Part shown: piece after piece, positions 28,578 to 36,901 of the stretch
Position numbering within the stretch: the first letter of the stretch is position 1
How the letters are laid out: the number at the start of each line of letters is the position of its first letter
NCBI GenBank assembly: GCA_964447105.1
Contig: CAYURH010000008.1
Coordinates: 1 to 42,595, forward strand
Reading direction: 5' to 3'
DNA: 42,595 nucleotides
Source of the DNA: CAYURH01 sp964447105
Lineage (GTDB): Bacteria > Patescibacteriota > Saccharimonadia > Saccharimonadales > EFPC-124
Notes under the pieces: model-generated
The model's database searches: none
Told to the model about the DNA's origin: nothing
The model's input: the letters and a program-made list of their open reading frames with translations, nothing else
Position numbers and translations under genes: made by a program

Positions 28578-30974
28578 TTAGCGATTCGTCAGCGCCACGT
28601 CAACGTCGGCCAGCGTAATCTGCAGCACCTCGCCCGGTGAGGTTTTGCCTTGCAATACACGTTGCGCCACAATGTTTTCGACCGTCCGCTGTACCACGCG
28701 GCGCAATGGGCGAGCTCCCAGGCGCGGATCGTAACCGGTCTCGACCAATTTGCGTTTGGCTTCGGGAGCTACTACTACGCTAATCTGTTGCTGAGCCAAT
28801 GTTTTGTTGACACTTGCGAGCATGAGGTCCACTACTTGCATCAGCTCGTCGCCGGTGAGCGGACGGAACAGCACGATTTCGTCGAAGCGATTGAGGAATT
28901 CTGGCTTGAAAATACCGCTATCGATCAGCTCGTTTTCGAATGCTTCTTCAAATTGCTCCAGTTGTTGACCGGCGGATATATATTGACGAATGCGATCGGC
29001 GCCGGCGTTGCTCGTAGCAATGATCACGGCGTCGCGAAAACTAATATCGCGGTTGTTGATATCGCGCAATATGCCTTCATCGAGTAGTTGCAGCAAAGTG
29101 TTGAGCACGTTGGGATGGGATTTTTCGATCTCGTCGAGCAGCACCACACTAAATGGCTGTTTGGCGATCTGCGCCGTGAGGCTACGCGGGTCGGTGGCCG
29201 CATCGGCGATCAAGCGCGACACGTCTTTGGCTTGGCCATACTCGTTGAGATCCAAGCGCACAATATGGTCTTCACCACCAAAATATACCGCTGCCAGTGC
29301 CTTGGCCAACTCTGTCTTACCCACACCAGTAGGCCCGAGGAACAGGAACGACCCGATTGGTCGGTTCTGGTTGCGCACACCACTGCGCGCTCGGCGCAAA
29401 GCATTGGCTACCACGCTCACGGCGCGGGTTTGGTTGATCATGCGTTCGTGCAGCAAGCTTTCGAGATTGAGTAGCACTTGGCGCTCATTGCCTTCACGAG
29501 CGTTTGATACTTTAACGCCAAATGTTTGCTCCACCGCCTGCTCTACGCTAGCCGCTGTCACAAATTTGTTGTTGGCAAATTGCGACGCATTTTCGAGTAC
29601 TCGCAATGCTTGGCCCGGCATAGCCAGGTCGGCCACGTAGCGACTGCCCAGCCTGTAAGCAGCACGCATAGCCTGATACATGTACGTTACTTTGTGCTGG
29701 TACTCGTAAGCGATGAGCCGATCTTCGCACACCAGCATAGTGTCCTCTTCGCTCAGAGGTGGCACGGACAGACGATTGAGTTGTTGGGTCAGGTTGGGGG
29801 TGTCACGATTGAGTTTGAGCCATTGCTGCTCGTCCATGCCTAGAATCAATCGCACGGCGCCACCTTCGAGCACAGGCAAAAGTACATTGCGTAGATCTAC
29901 CGCGCCCACTGTGTCGCTAAAAAATAGTTCGGCGTTGTCTAAAAACAGGATGACGTTTTTAGCACGATAGGCCTCATTGAGCAATTGACTTACCAGGCCC
30001 TCCAATTCACCGCGGCCCCGCGCGTTTGCAATAAGCGTTGCTGGGTCGAGTGACATTACTTGGCGATAGCGTAGTTCGGGCGGAATAGTGCGGTCTTGGC
30101 GCAGCAATCTTTCGGCAAATGCGTACGCCAATGTCGTCTTGCCTACCCCAGCCGAACCGACAAGCACGGCGTTTTTGCGCCCGCCATTGGCGAGTTGATC
30201 CATAAGTTGGCTCAATAACTGCTGATGCCCCTCCAGGTCGCGCATAATGGCGCCGCCTACGACCTGCAAGCTAATATTCACGGCGAATCGTTCCAGGAGT
30301 GGCGTAAATCCAAAGCTCAAATCCCGGCCGATACCTCCACCCACCTTGCGGTTGCGATGCGCTTCGATCACATCACCAATATGGTGATACCAGCGAACGC
30401 CCGCCAACACATCATCGTATTTGATTTGCAGGTTGGCGAGCATTTGGTCGCGATTGGCCATACACTGCACGAGCGCCGCCAAGAGCACGGCCGATGAAAT
30501 AACTGGCAACGATGATTCTTGTTTAATCTGCTGCGCCGCCTGCCATATATCAACTGCTTGTTCGGCATGCGGGCTACTCAGTTGTGACAAGAAATTTGGG
30601 CCAATCCCGAAGCGCGCAATAAAAAATATACCGCCTTCTTGGGTCATCACCAAATGTGCCAGCTGCTGCGGCGACATGTCGGGTGTGAGCCGACCCAACA
30701 CTGCCGCATCGAGCACATCATCGATAGCGGTGCCTTTGCTCACTGGCAAGATTTTGAGATGCCATTCGTACCATGCCACTATCATGAGCGGCCAAGCAGC
30801 CAGCGTCATGATAAGCCACCCGAGCGAAATATCGAGCCACACCAGCCAGCCGCCGAGCGCCATACAAATAAATACCGCAGCTATGTAGGTTTGCCGCAAA
30901 CCTTTGCGCCCCAACGACACAGCCAAGCGAGCCTGCCGAGCGCGCGAACTACCCAAATTTGGCGCGGCATTCAT
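28578..30974 (-). CDS. Membrane-anchored ClpA/B/C-type double AAA+ ATPase
   Basis: 798 aa from the ATG at 30974, which overlaps the upstream stop as ATGA; the in-frame upstream GTG at 31034 lies inside that gene. Two membrane helices (residues ~28-72) replace the usual cytosolic start, and a divergent N-domain follows. D1: Walker A GSAGVGKTT, Walker B VILFLDNAELFF, in which the usual catalytic glutamate after the aspartate is Asn. D2: Walker A GPTGVGKTE, Walker B VVLLDEIEKSHP, NRFDEIVLF, and a typical C-terminal D2-small domain with DPRLGARPLRR. I see no LGF/IGF ClpP-docking loop. It may be a membrane-tethered unfoldase or remodeller whose first ring binds but hydrolyses ATP poorly. It is co-transcribed with a small membrane protein. 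Confidence 0.88.
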   Translation of the reverse strand: MNAAPNLGSSRARQARLAVSLGRKGLRQTYIAAVFICMALGGWLVWLDISLGWLIMTLAAWPLMIVAWYEWHLKILPVSKGTAIDDVLDAAVLGRLTPDMSPQQLAHLVMTQEGGIFFIARFGIGPNFLSQLSSPHAEQAVDIWQAAQQIKQESSLPVISSAVLLAALVQCMANRDQMLANLQIKYDDVLAGVRWYHHIGDVIEAHRNRKVGGGIGRDLSFGFTPLLERFAVNISLQVVGGAIMRDLEGHQQLLSQLMDQLANGGRKNAVLVGSAGVGKTTLAYAFAERLLRQDRTIPPELRYRQVMSLDPATLIANARGRGELEGLVSQLLNEAYRAKNVILFLDNAELFFSDTVGAVDLRNVLLPVLEGGAVRLILGMDEQQWLKLNRDTPNLTQQLNRLSVPPLSEEDTMLVCEDRLIAYEYQHKVTYMYQAMRAAYRLGSRYVADLAMPGQALRVLENASQFANNKFVTAASVEQAVEQTFGVKVSNAREGNERQVLLNLESLLHERMINQTRAVSVVANALRRARSGVRNQNRPIGSFLFLGPTGVGKTELAKALAAVYFGGEDHIVRLDLNEYGQAKDVSRLIADAATDPRSLTAQIAKQPFSVVLLDEIEKSHPNVLNTLLQLLDEGILRDINNRDISFRDAVIIATSNAGADRIRQYISAGQQLEQFEEAFENELIDSGIFKPEFLNRFDEIVLFRPLTGDELMQVVDLMLASVNKTLAQQQISVVVAPEAKRKLVETGYDPRLGARPLRRVVQRTVENIVAQRVLQGKTSPGEVLQITLADVDVALTNR

Positions 30975-31336
30975 AGCGCCAACACTCCGGCCAACACCAA
31001 ACCAATTAGTGGCAACATTGGTAATACCGGCCACAGTATTATCAACAATACGGCGAGTAAACTAAGCAGCATCGCAGTACCGAGCCCAGCGACGATAAGC
31101 ATCAACCGAACGACAGCCCCAATCACGCGTGAAAAAAGTTGATCTAACCACGCCCTGAATTTGACATCGAGCGATCCGCGCACACTGCCGGCCGATATTT
31201 GTCGAAATGGCGCAAACAGACTAGCGGCGAGTTGACCGACTGAGAAAAAACGGAGCACATCAGCAATGCGCTCGCCCATATGCCGCATTAAAATCTGCCA
31301 GCCAGTGGTGTACCACCATGTGAGCAGCCCAAACAT
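30971..31336 (-). CDS. Small membrane protein, partner of the ClpC-like ATPase
   Basis: 121 aa. An amphipathic N-terminal region (ILMRHMGERIADVLRFFSVGQLAASLF) is followed by a long hydrophobic C-terminal half with two membrane helices (residues ~70-118). The stop overlaps the ATG of the ATPase gene (ATGA), which indicates tight co-translation. An extended -10 (TGA-TACAAT, 31343-31351) ends 6 nt before the ATG at 31336, so the operon message is probably leaderless. It is likely an assembly partner of the ATPase; its own biochemical function is unknown. Confidence 0.68.
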   Translation of the reverse strand: MFGLLTWWYTTGWQILMRHMGERIADVLRFFSVGQLAASLFAPFRQISAGSVRGSLDVKFRAWLDQLFSRVIGAVVRLMLIVAGLGTAMLLSLLAVLLIILWPVLPMLPLIGLVLAGVLAL

Positions 31337-31365
31337 ATGCTTATTGTATCAGGTTGACGCGTTTG

Positions 31366-32064
31366 TTATTGCAAAAGCTCAATCATGCCAATGGGTGTAC
31401 TTTCAGCCTTGTGCCCATGCGGGTTGTCGCGTAGTGCCCGCAACAGATGCTCGGGCGACAAGCCGCCAGCCGAGACTGCGCGGATATGCCCACCACGGTC
31501 ATTGACGTCGGCGATGGCCACTGGCACTTCCAGCTCTTTGGCTAGTTTGTCGACAATCGCTTGTGCTTCACGCTTCTTCAGGGGCGGTAACAACCACTCC
31601 AAATACTCACCATGCATACCATCGAGATCGCGCGCTTCGCCGCCGGCGATTACAAAAAACGCACCGCGCACGCCAAACGGTCGAGTCAGCGCCGCAGCTC
31701 CACAGGCTAGCAATGTGCGCGGGAACCCGATTCGATTAATCACAAACTGCATTCGCTCCGGAATCTGCTGCGCTAAATCCTGCCCAATTGGACGCACAAA
31801 CTTGGATGCAAAGCGCGCGAAATGACTCACTTTTATAGTGTCGGCACGTACCATGGTGCCACTGGTGACAATCGCAACTTTTTCGGCTACAAAGACCGTG
31901 CCAGCTTCTCGCAGGTGGTCGCCCAGCGCTTTTTTGATAATTGGCGCTAGTTTTTCGCTTTGCTTAATCCACGGTGTATGCGCCAAAATACGGCGATAGC
32001 GATGGCCGTCGTGTTTGCTGATCTTGTCGAGAACAATGCGATAATCGTCGGTTTTCTTCACCAT
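31366..32064 (-). CDS. CofE-like (coenzyme F420-0:L-glutamate ligase family) protein
   Basis: 232 aa. The N-terminal part (GTVFVAEKVAIVTSGTMVRADTIKVS) corresponds to the ...SEKvVSiaeG block of the F420 γ-glutamyl ligase family. The C-terminal half contains VPVAIADVNDRGG, matching the family's strand with conserved aspartate. The middle holds GVRGAFFVIAGGEARDLDGM. True CofE ligases add glutamate to F420-0; no other F420 gene is in the window, and CPR organisms are not expected to make F420, so another amide-ligation or peptidoglycan-linked reaction is possible. The start at 32064 has an AT-rich upstream region with no clear SD. Confidence 0.7.
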   Translation of the reverse strand: MVKKTDDYRIVLDKISKHDGHRYRRILAHTPWIKQSEKLAPIIKKALGDHLREAGTVFVAEKVAIVTSGTMVRADTIKVSHFARFASKFVRPIGQDLAQQIPERMQFVINRIGFPRTLLACGAAALTRPFGVRGAFFVIAGGEARDLDGMHGEYLEWLLPPLKKREAQAIVDKLAKELEVPVAIADVNDRGGHIRAVSAGGLSPEHLLRALRDNPHGHKAESTPIGMIELLQ

Positions 32065-32176
32065 TTTTCCCAGTTAAAAACTAGCTATAACTATACGCTA
32101 GGGGGCTAGTGGGGCGCAAATGCAGCTTGTTAAATTAACATCGCCTTTTCGCTGATGACCGCTGTGCCGCGGCAAT

Positions 32177-32206
32177 TTGACAGCCCAACCCGGGCGCCAG
32201 CATAAT
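32177..32206 (+). promoter_or_regulatory. Strong sigma70-like promoter of the second long-leader gene
   Basis: -35 TTGACA (32177-32182), 18-nt spacer, -10 CATAAT (32201-32206). The ribosome site and start are at 32319-32332, so the leader is about 120 nt. Confidence 0.68.
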
Positions 32207-32235
32207 GCTTAAGGTTTACGTAGTAAAGTTCGTTG

Positions 32236-32287
32236 AAAAACGGCTGCAGAGCAGAGCCGCCAGAAGCGGCGTTTTTGTTCTGCAGCC
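32236..32287 (+). promoter_or_regulatory. Candidate transcription attenuator in the leader of a secreted-protein gene
   Basis: A terminator-like stem GCCGC-cagaa-GCGGC followed by GTTTTTG (32256-32277) is nested in an outer stem GGCTGCAGA/TCTGCAGCC (32242-32250 with 32279-32287). An alternative pairing CGGCT (32241-32245) with AGCCG (32255-32259) would disrupt the terminator stem, and AAAAACG can pair with CGTTTTT. These exclusive structures are the hallmark of an attenuator. The ligand or signal is unknown and the mechanism is inferred. Confidence 0.5.
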
Positions 32288-32331
32288 ACATGGCGCAGAA
32301 CCACCCCACGAGCGGTCCAAGGAGGACACGC

Positions 32332-33015
32332 ATGCGCAAGGTACGGAGTCTGCTGTTGGCAGGCGCAGTGGCGCTCGTCGCCGCAATCCCGCTGGTTACG
32401 ACCAGCGCCGGTGCCGACAACGGCAATCCGCAACTCACGCAGAAGCCCGCCATCACCGCCGGTGTGGCTGCGGCACCCGACCAGTGTCTGCTGTTCGACC
32501 AGCAGGCCGCCGACCACCACTACGTTCGCAAGACGTACAACGTCCCCGTCGTCTACGACCCGACCACGCCGGCCGACCCGAACGGCTGGATGAACGTGAA
32601 GTGCGGCGACGCAGTGTTCTTCGTGCCTCGCGGCCAGCAGGCGCTCGTGGACCTACAAGCGGCGTCCACCGAACTGGACTGCGCCGGACCCGACGGTGGT
32701 AACGGCTGGTGTGAAGGCCGCTTCCTGGTGAACGGTTCGACCACCATGGTGCACCCCAACAACGAAGGCCGCGGCGACAGCTACGCCTGGGACTCGGCCA
32801 AGGGCGGCAAGTTCGACTGGAGCGGCCACTCGCTGGCCCAGGTATACGCGGCGTCTTGCCCGCGGGTCGAAGACCCCAACGCCCCGCCGTGCGGCTTCCG
32901 CGTGCAGCTGCAGGCTCACCTGACCGCCGGCGCCGACTACCTGTGGCTCGACGACCTGACCATGGTCATCAACGCCAACTACGGCAAGACCACGGCCAAA
33001 CCCGTCAACCCGTAG
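32332..33015 (+). CDS. GC-rich secreted protein of unknown function
   Basis: 227 aa. The start is fixed by AAGGAGG 6 nt upstream of ATG at 32332. Signal peptide at residues 1-28 (SLLLAGAVALVAAIPLVTTSAGA). The mature part is β-rich, with several paired cysteines (PDQCLLF, NVKCGDAV, ELDCAGPDGGNGWCEGR, ASCPRVEDPNAPPCGF), indicating a disulfide-stabilised exported domain. It ends YLWLDDLTMVINANYGKT. I recognise no family. Codon usage is GC-rich, and with its own promoter, attenuator-like leader and downstream hairpin it is a self-contained cassette like the ones at 6625 and 15499. Confidence 0.7.
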   Translation: MRKVRSLLLAGAVALVAAIPLVTTSAGADNGNPQLTQKPAITAGVAAAPDQCLLFDQQAADHHYVRKTYNVPVVYDPTTPADPNGWMNVKCGDAVFFVPRGQQALVDLQAASTELDCAGPDGGNGWCEGRFLVNGSTTMVHPNNEGRGDSYAWDSAKGGKFDWSGHSLAQVYAASCPRVEDPNAPPCGFRVQLQAHLTAGADYLWLDDLTMVINANYGKTTAKPVNP

Positions 33016-33106
33016 CGCCAACAACGAACATCAACTCGCAGACCGAATAATTTTGTGCGCGTCTATCTGAATTCTAGATATAGGTAAATGTGCACAAACG
33101 GACGGA

Positions 33107-33154
33107 CCGAGGTGCCTCGCCACACTCTTTTCAGAGTAGGCGGGGCATCCTCGG
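33107..33154. terminator. Multi-stem hairpin after the GC-rich secreted-protein gene
   Basis: CCGAGG (33107-33112) pairs with CCTCGG (33149-33154), then TGCC/GGCA, CGCC/GGCG and ACTCT/AGAGT inside. No T-run follows; it may terminate or protect the transcript. The rest of 33016-33225 holds no gene I can see. Confidence 0.6.
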
Positions 33155-33225
33155 CCACAAACTCACGGTAACAAAATTATCGTTGTGTTTGCAATGGATA
33201 TCGTATTTTTATACTGGCCGTGCTG

Positions 33226-34494
33226 CTAATGTAACCCCGGTACGTCTAGAGCATTGATATCTTTGGTAATCGCTGTTACCGTTGGTTGGCCCTGGAGCAT
33301 CATTTGCGCCACGTTCATAATTTGATCCAAAGTTATAGCTTTGATCTCATCTGCTTGTTGTTTTAGATTTTTAGCTTCGTTAGTCATGAGGAAACGGCGC
33401 ATATATAGCTCACCCATGGTGATAGTGTCTTCTGCAGTAAAATATAGATTAGACAGGAGTACCGCCTTTGCTCGTTGCAGTTCGTCACTCTTAATGCCTT
33501 GGTTAAGCGTTTTTTGCAGTTCTTTCATAATTTCCGTGACTACCTTCTGCAAATTCCCTTCATCTACATAGGTGTAGATCGTAAAGAACCCGCTATCAGA
33601 CCACAAAATATTTTCGGTAAAGAGTGAGTAGGCTAAATGTAGATCATTGCGTATCCGATTGTATAGTCGCGAATTGGAGCCAGTTCCCAAAATTGTCGAC
33701 AAAACCATACTGCCAGTCGACATACTATCGGAACGCGCAAAGCCTTTAAACGAAATGGCCAGCTTGGCCTGTTCAATATCACGATGTTGTATGTTGGTGG
33801 TGGGTTCATTGCGATAGATCGCCTTTTCGTAATTTGCTTTTACGCCGTTTTTTATCGAGGAAAAATATTTTTCCGCTAAGTCTTTGGCCGTATTAAAATC
33901 TATATTCCCACAAACACAGAGCACAAAATTCTCAGCAACGTATGCCCGTTTATGGTAGGCCGAAACGACATCATATGTCATATTCGACAGATTATCGGCC
34001 TGATCAAACATAGTCCTGCCAATTGGCTGTCCTGGGAACAAGGTCTCTTGTTGATACCAAAATAGGGCTTCGTTTGGGTTGTCATGTTTAAAAGCCGCTT
34101 CCTGCGCTACAACCTTACGCTCTTTATCAAACTCTTTAAGCAACGAATTCTGAAAAATATCAGAAATATAATCAAAAGCAACTTCTGCATCGTCCTCAAC
34201 AACTTTTGCCCAATACCACACGCGTTCGGCGTTGGTGTGTCCATTCCGTTTACCACCTACGTTCTCTATTAGAGCGTTGATTTTTGCAGCGCTTGGTCGG
34301 CGAGTTGTGCCGTCAAAAAATAAATGCTCCAAAAAGTGGGCGGCGCCAAGCTCCTTTCCAGTTTCTGCCCTCCAACCAACATTTCCCCCCAAAGTCAGAT
34401 ACACAGTATTCACATGCGGCTGCGGAATATATAAAAACCGAAGGCCATTTGAAAGCCTAGCAATCGTAGGGTTATCGATAGAGATCTGGTTCAT
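33226..34494 (-). CDS. M16-family (insulinase/pitrilysin-type) zinc peptidase
   Basis: 422 aa, typical of a single-chain M16B half. The inverted zinc motif HFLEH (residues ~53-57, in GAAHFLEHLFFDGT) and the third ligand glutamate about 75 residues later (KVVAQEAAF) are present. The C-terminal half is the inactive-like second lobe. No signal peptide is seen, so a cytoplasmic peptidase or processing enzyme is most likely. The start overlaps the stop of the upstream DUF998 gene by 4 nt, so the two are co-translated. Confidence 0.9.
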   Translation of the reverse strand: MNQISIDNPTIARLSNGLRFLYIPQPHVNTVYLTLGGNVGWRAETGKELGAAHFLEHLFFDGTTRRPSAAKINALIENVGGKRNGHTNAERVWYWAKVVEDDAEVAFDYISDIFQNSLLKEFDKERKVVAQEAAFKHDNPNEALFWYQQETLFPGQPIGRTMFDQADNLSNMTYDVVSAYHKRAYVAENFVLCVCGNIDFNTAKDLAEKYFSSIKNGVKANYEKAIYRNEPTTNIQHRDIEQAKLAISFKGFARSDSMSTGSMVLSTILGTGSNSRLYNRIRNDLHLAYSLFTENILWSDSGFFTIYTYVDEGNLQKVVTEIMKELQKTLNQGIKSDELQRAKAVLLSNLYFTAEDTITMGELYMRRFLMTNEAKNLKQQADEIKAITLDQIMNVAQMMLQGQPTVTAITKDINALDVPGLH

Positions 34495-35108
34495 TTGCCC
34501 AGTGTAGCATTTATATCATCTCGTTTTTTCGATTTTTTGAAGCTGTGGAATGTAATAAAAATAATCCATAATTCGCCCACAAGACCAGATAAGATTTCGG
34601 ACAACATAAGCATAGGGCTATCGTGCGGCAGCGTCAAAAATACTATCAACAGCATCAGACTTAACGCCACCGTTGCTACCGATACCAGGCGCACTTCGTT
34701 GTCGTTGTGTTTGCGGAGCCCCGTTATTAATATGCCGGCCAAATAAGTGAGCGAGAATATTTGCGCTAACGTATTGTGTACGAGCAGGCTGATTAAATCA
34801 TCGGGGTTGAATGGCACTAGCGCCATACCCCCAAAACCAAGCATCGAAATTGTAAATAATCTAACTGGCACATGATAGTAATTTTTCAGATGGTAGCGGG
34901 TAAACACCCAAAAACTCGAAGCGGCAACAAAATAACATACACTAAAAATAACCTGCGTTTGCGGTAAGCTAGCGAAGTAGCTAACCGGATAATGGCCGTC
35001 AAACGCTGCTGGCTGAATGATATAAAAGAGTAGGAGCGAAAGCCACTCAAACGAAACAGTGACTAAACCGCCGTATTTGGCATAGGGTTCGAATTTTTTG
35101 CTGAGCAC
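34491..35108 (-). CDS. DUF998-type membrane protein
   Basis: 205 aa with six to seven hydrophobic segments. The pattern MLGFGGMALVPFNPDDLISLL (third to fourth helix) matches the G..G..P.D step of DUF998 proteins. I chose the GTG at 35108. The longer frame to 35165 reads into the copied tRNA-Pro 3' end and would give RRFESSHSDQLLSC, an artefact. A perfect extended -10 (TGC-TATAAT, 35115-35123) precedes the GTG by 6 nt, so the message is leaderless. Thus the promoter lies directly beside the tRNA-tail element. It is coupled to the M16 peptidase gene. Confidence 0.75.
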   Translation of the reverse strand: MLSKKFEPYAKYGGLVTVSFEWLSLLLFYIIQPAAFDGHYPVSYFASLPQTQVIFSVCYFVAASSFWVFTRYHLKNYYHVPVRLFTISMLGFGGMALVPFNPDDLISLLVHNTLAQIFSLTYLAGILITGLRKHNDNEVRLVSVATVALSLMLLIVFLTLPHDSPMLMLSEILSGLVGELWIIFITFHSFKKSKKRDDINATLGK

Positions 35109-35132
35109 AGAGCGATTATAGCAGGATAATAG

Positions 35133-35258
35133 CTGGTCGGAGTGAGAGGACTCGAACCTCCTCACCTCTCCCTTCGTTCGGGCAAGCCCTCCACTCAGGC
35201 GTAAAGTACGAAAACGTAAACTGCCGCTGGCAGTTTACGCCTACGGTCGGAGGTTCGA
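35133..35258 (-). repeat. tRNA-tail element of tRNA-Pro(CGG)
   Basis: Read on the minus strand after the tRNA: inverted T-arm (35245-35258, 14 nt matching the local tRNA), an 83-nt core (35162-35244), then a direct 29-nt copy of the tRNA 3' end (35133-35161 identical to 35273-35301) with CCA. The core contains a strong hairpin around GGCAGTTTACG/CGTAAACTGCC and the outer repeat AGGCGTAAA/TTTACGCCT. By eye about 85 percent of its bases match the core next to tRNA-Pro(TGG), 5 kb away, whereas the T-arm pieces follow the local tRNA. Confidence 0.75.
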
Positions 35259-35273
35259 ACACCTAGATACACC

Positions 35274-35350
35274 TGGTCGGAGTGAGAGGACTCGAACCTC
35301 CGACCTCGGCGTCCCGAACGCCGCGCGCTACCAGGCTGCGCCACACTCCG
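35274..35350 (-). tRNA. tRNA-Pro (anticodon CGG), CCA encoded
   Basis: Minus-strand acceptor CGGAGTG/CACTCCG, anticodon stem CGGCG/CGCCG with loop TTCGGGA (CGG), T-arm GGAGG-TTCGAGT-CCTCT, discriminator A and CCA encoded. Unlike the other tRNAs, no terminator hairpin directly follows; the tail element begins within 20 nt. Confidence 0.94.
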
Positions 35351-35421
35351 ATAATTTCTAAGTGTACCACTGTTCGCGCAGATTGGCGTAACTTCTGGGA
35401 TTCATCGTCGTATGTATGATG

Positions 35422-35430
35422 TGCTATAGT
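35422..35430 (+). promoter_or_regulatory. Extended -10 promoter of the L,D-transpeptidase gene
   Basis: TGC-TATAGT at 35422-35430, 22 nt before the ATG at 35453. A GGTGG purine patch at 35441-35445 may serve as a weak SD. Confidence 0.55.
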
Positions 35431-35452
35431 AACAACAAATGGTGGATTAGGT

Positions 35453-36901
35453 ATGGTCCAAGGTACTAAAACAAACAGCTCAAGCCCACAACCAACACAG
35501 CCAGTTACAGGAGTGTGGCATTCGCGCAAGCGGTTGCTTGTATTTTCGATTGTCCTCGCTGGAGTGCTGCTGGTAAGTAGTATAGGAGCCGGTCTAGTCT
35601 GGTACTTCCAGGATCGAGCACTGCCGAGTGTGACACTAGCAAGTGTCGAAGTGGGTGGCAAGACCCGAGCTGAAATTACTCAAATAGTGCAAAACCAGGT
35701 GGCAACCATGAAGGTGACGTTTACCAATGGCCAAACGCACACCGCTACCTTGTCGGAACTGGGCGTCAATGTAGATGTGGGCAAAAGCGTGCAGCAAGCG
35801 CTCAATACCCGACGCGATATCGTATACAATCTGGATCTTTGGCAGCAACGCAGCCTGCCGTTGACATACACAGCCGATATTGGCGTGTTCAAAAATTATA
35901 TTAAAGAGCATTTCCCTTCGGTAGTGGTGGACGCCAAAGATGCGCAGTTGGTGTTTAATCCTTCTACGCAAAAATTCGAAATCCAACCCGGCGAGCCCGG
36001 CAAAGGGTACGACCTGGTGCAATTTACCTCAGCTATCGAAAAGCTCGTTGCTCACCCGCAACCGCTCACACTCCCCGTCTCCACCAGCCCCGTGCAACCT
36101 CTGATTCGTCCAACTGCATTCACCAAGCTACAACAGGAAGTAAATCAACAAGTCGGTGCGTCGCTGCGTTTTACCTACCAAGGTAAGCTTATCTACTCGG
36201 CCAGCCCGCAAGATATCGCGAGCTGGACCAACTTCACGCCAGATCCCGTAAAAGGCACGGTGACCGCAGCTTATGACCCCGCCAAAATCAAACAGTTCTT
36301 GAGCCAAAAAGTCGGCGCCAACATTGCTGCCCCCGCTATCGACCGCAAGGTGATTCACGACCCTACTACCGGCAACGACACAGTGATTCAGCAAGGCCAA
36401 GTAGGTCGCCAACTTGATGATCTGGATGGCTTAGCCAAAAGAGTTACCGATTCGCTCGCCAACAACCAACCGCTCAACACCGAAGTGGCTATCACGACAG
36501 CGCCGTTCAAAACCATTAACTTAGCCGGGACTGGCCGCTGGATCGAAGTCGATTTGAGCGAACAACGTACCTATTTGTGGCTCGACAACACCAAAATTGC
36601 TAGCTTTTTGATCTCATCGGGCGTGTCGTGGGCACCGACAGTAAAAGGCGAATTTGCTATCCGCCACAAAACCCCCAACCAAGTCATGACCGGCGGCTCC
36701 AAAGCCACGGGCGATTACTACTACCTGCCCAACGTCAAATGGGACAGCTACTTTTACGAAGATTACGCCTTTCACGCCGCCTACTGGCACAACAATTTTG
36801 GTCACCCCATGAGCCACGGATGCATCAACATGCGCGAAGCTGACGCCAAACAACTATACGACTTTGCGCCAATCGGTACTAAGGTTGTGGTGCACGCATA
36901 A
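35453..36901 (+). CDS. L,D-transpeptidase (YkuD) with peptidoglycan-binding-type N-terminal domain
   Basis: 482 aa. An N-terminal membrane anchor (residues ~24-47, RLLVFSIVLAGVLLVSSIGAGLVWY) is followed by a ~300-residue region with two copies of a PG_binding_4-like domain (TLSELGVNVDVGKSVQQAL and related blocks). The C-terminal YkuD domain contains HAAYWHNNFGHPMSHGCINM, where His and Cys of SHGC are the catalytic residues that form 3-3 crosslinks or attach proteins to peptidoglycan. It acts outside the membrane. The 3' end overlaps the convergent D,D-carboxypeptidase gene by 23 nt; both enzymes act on the same cell wall, since carboxypeptidases make the tetrapeptide donors for L,D-transpeptidases. 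Confidence 0.93.
   Translation: MVQGTKTNSSSPQPTQPVTGVWHSRKRLLVFSIVLAGVLLVSSIGAGLVWYFQDRALPSVTLASVEVGGKTRAEITQIVQNQVATMKVTFTNGQTHTATLSELGVNVDVGKSVQQALNTRRDIVYNLDLWQQRSLPLTYTADIGVFKNYIKEHFPSVVVDAKDAQLVFNPSTQKFEIQPGEPGKGYDLVQFTSAIEKLVAHPQPLTLPVSTSPVQPLIRPTAFTKLQQEVNQQVGASLRFTYQGKLIYSASPQDIASWTNFTPDPVKGTVTAAYDPAKIKQFLSQKVGANIAAPAIDRKVIHDPTTGNDTVIQQGQVGRQLDDLDGLAKRVTDSLANNQPLNTEVAITTAPFKTINLAGTGRWIEVDLSEQRTYLWLDNTKIASFLISSGVSWAPTVKGEFAIRHKTPNQVMTGGSKATGDYYYLPNVKWDSYFYEDYAFHAAYWHNNFGHPMSHGCINMREADAKQLYDFAPIGTKVVVHA

Noticed and set aside
31366..32064. Assignment as a true F420-biosynthesis enzyme
   Set aside because: Only the family fold is supported; no other F420 gene is nearby, so the specific reaction was not claimed.
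35109..35165. N-terminal extension of the DUF998 protein
   Set aside because: The extra residues are a translation of the copied tRNA-Pro 3' end and of the -10 element.
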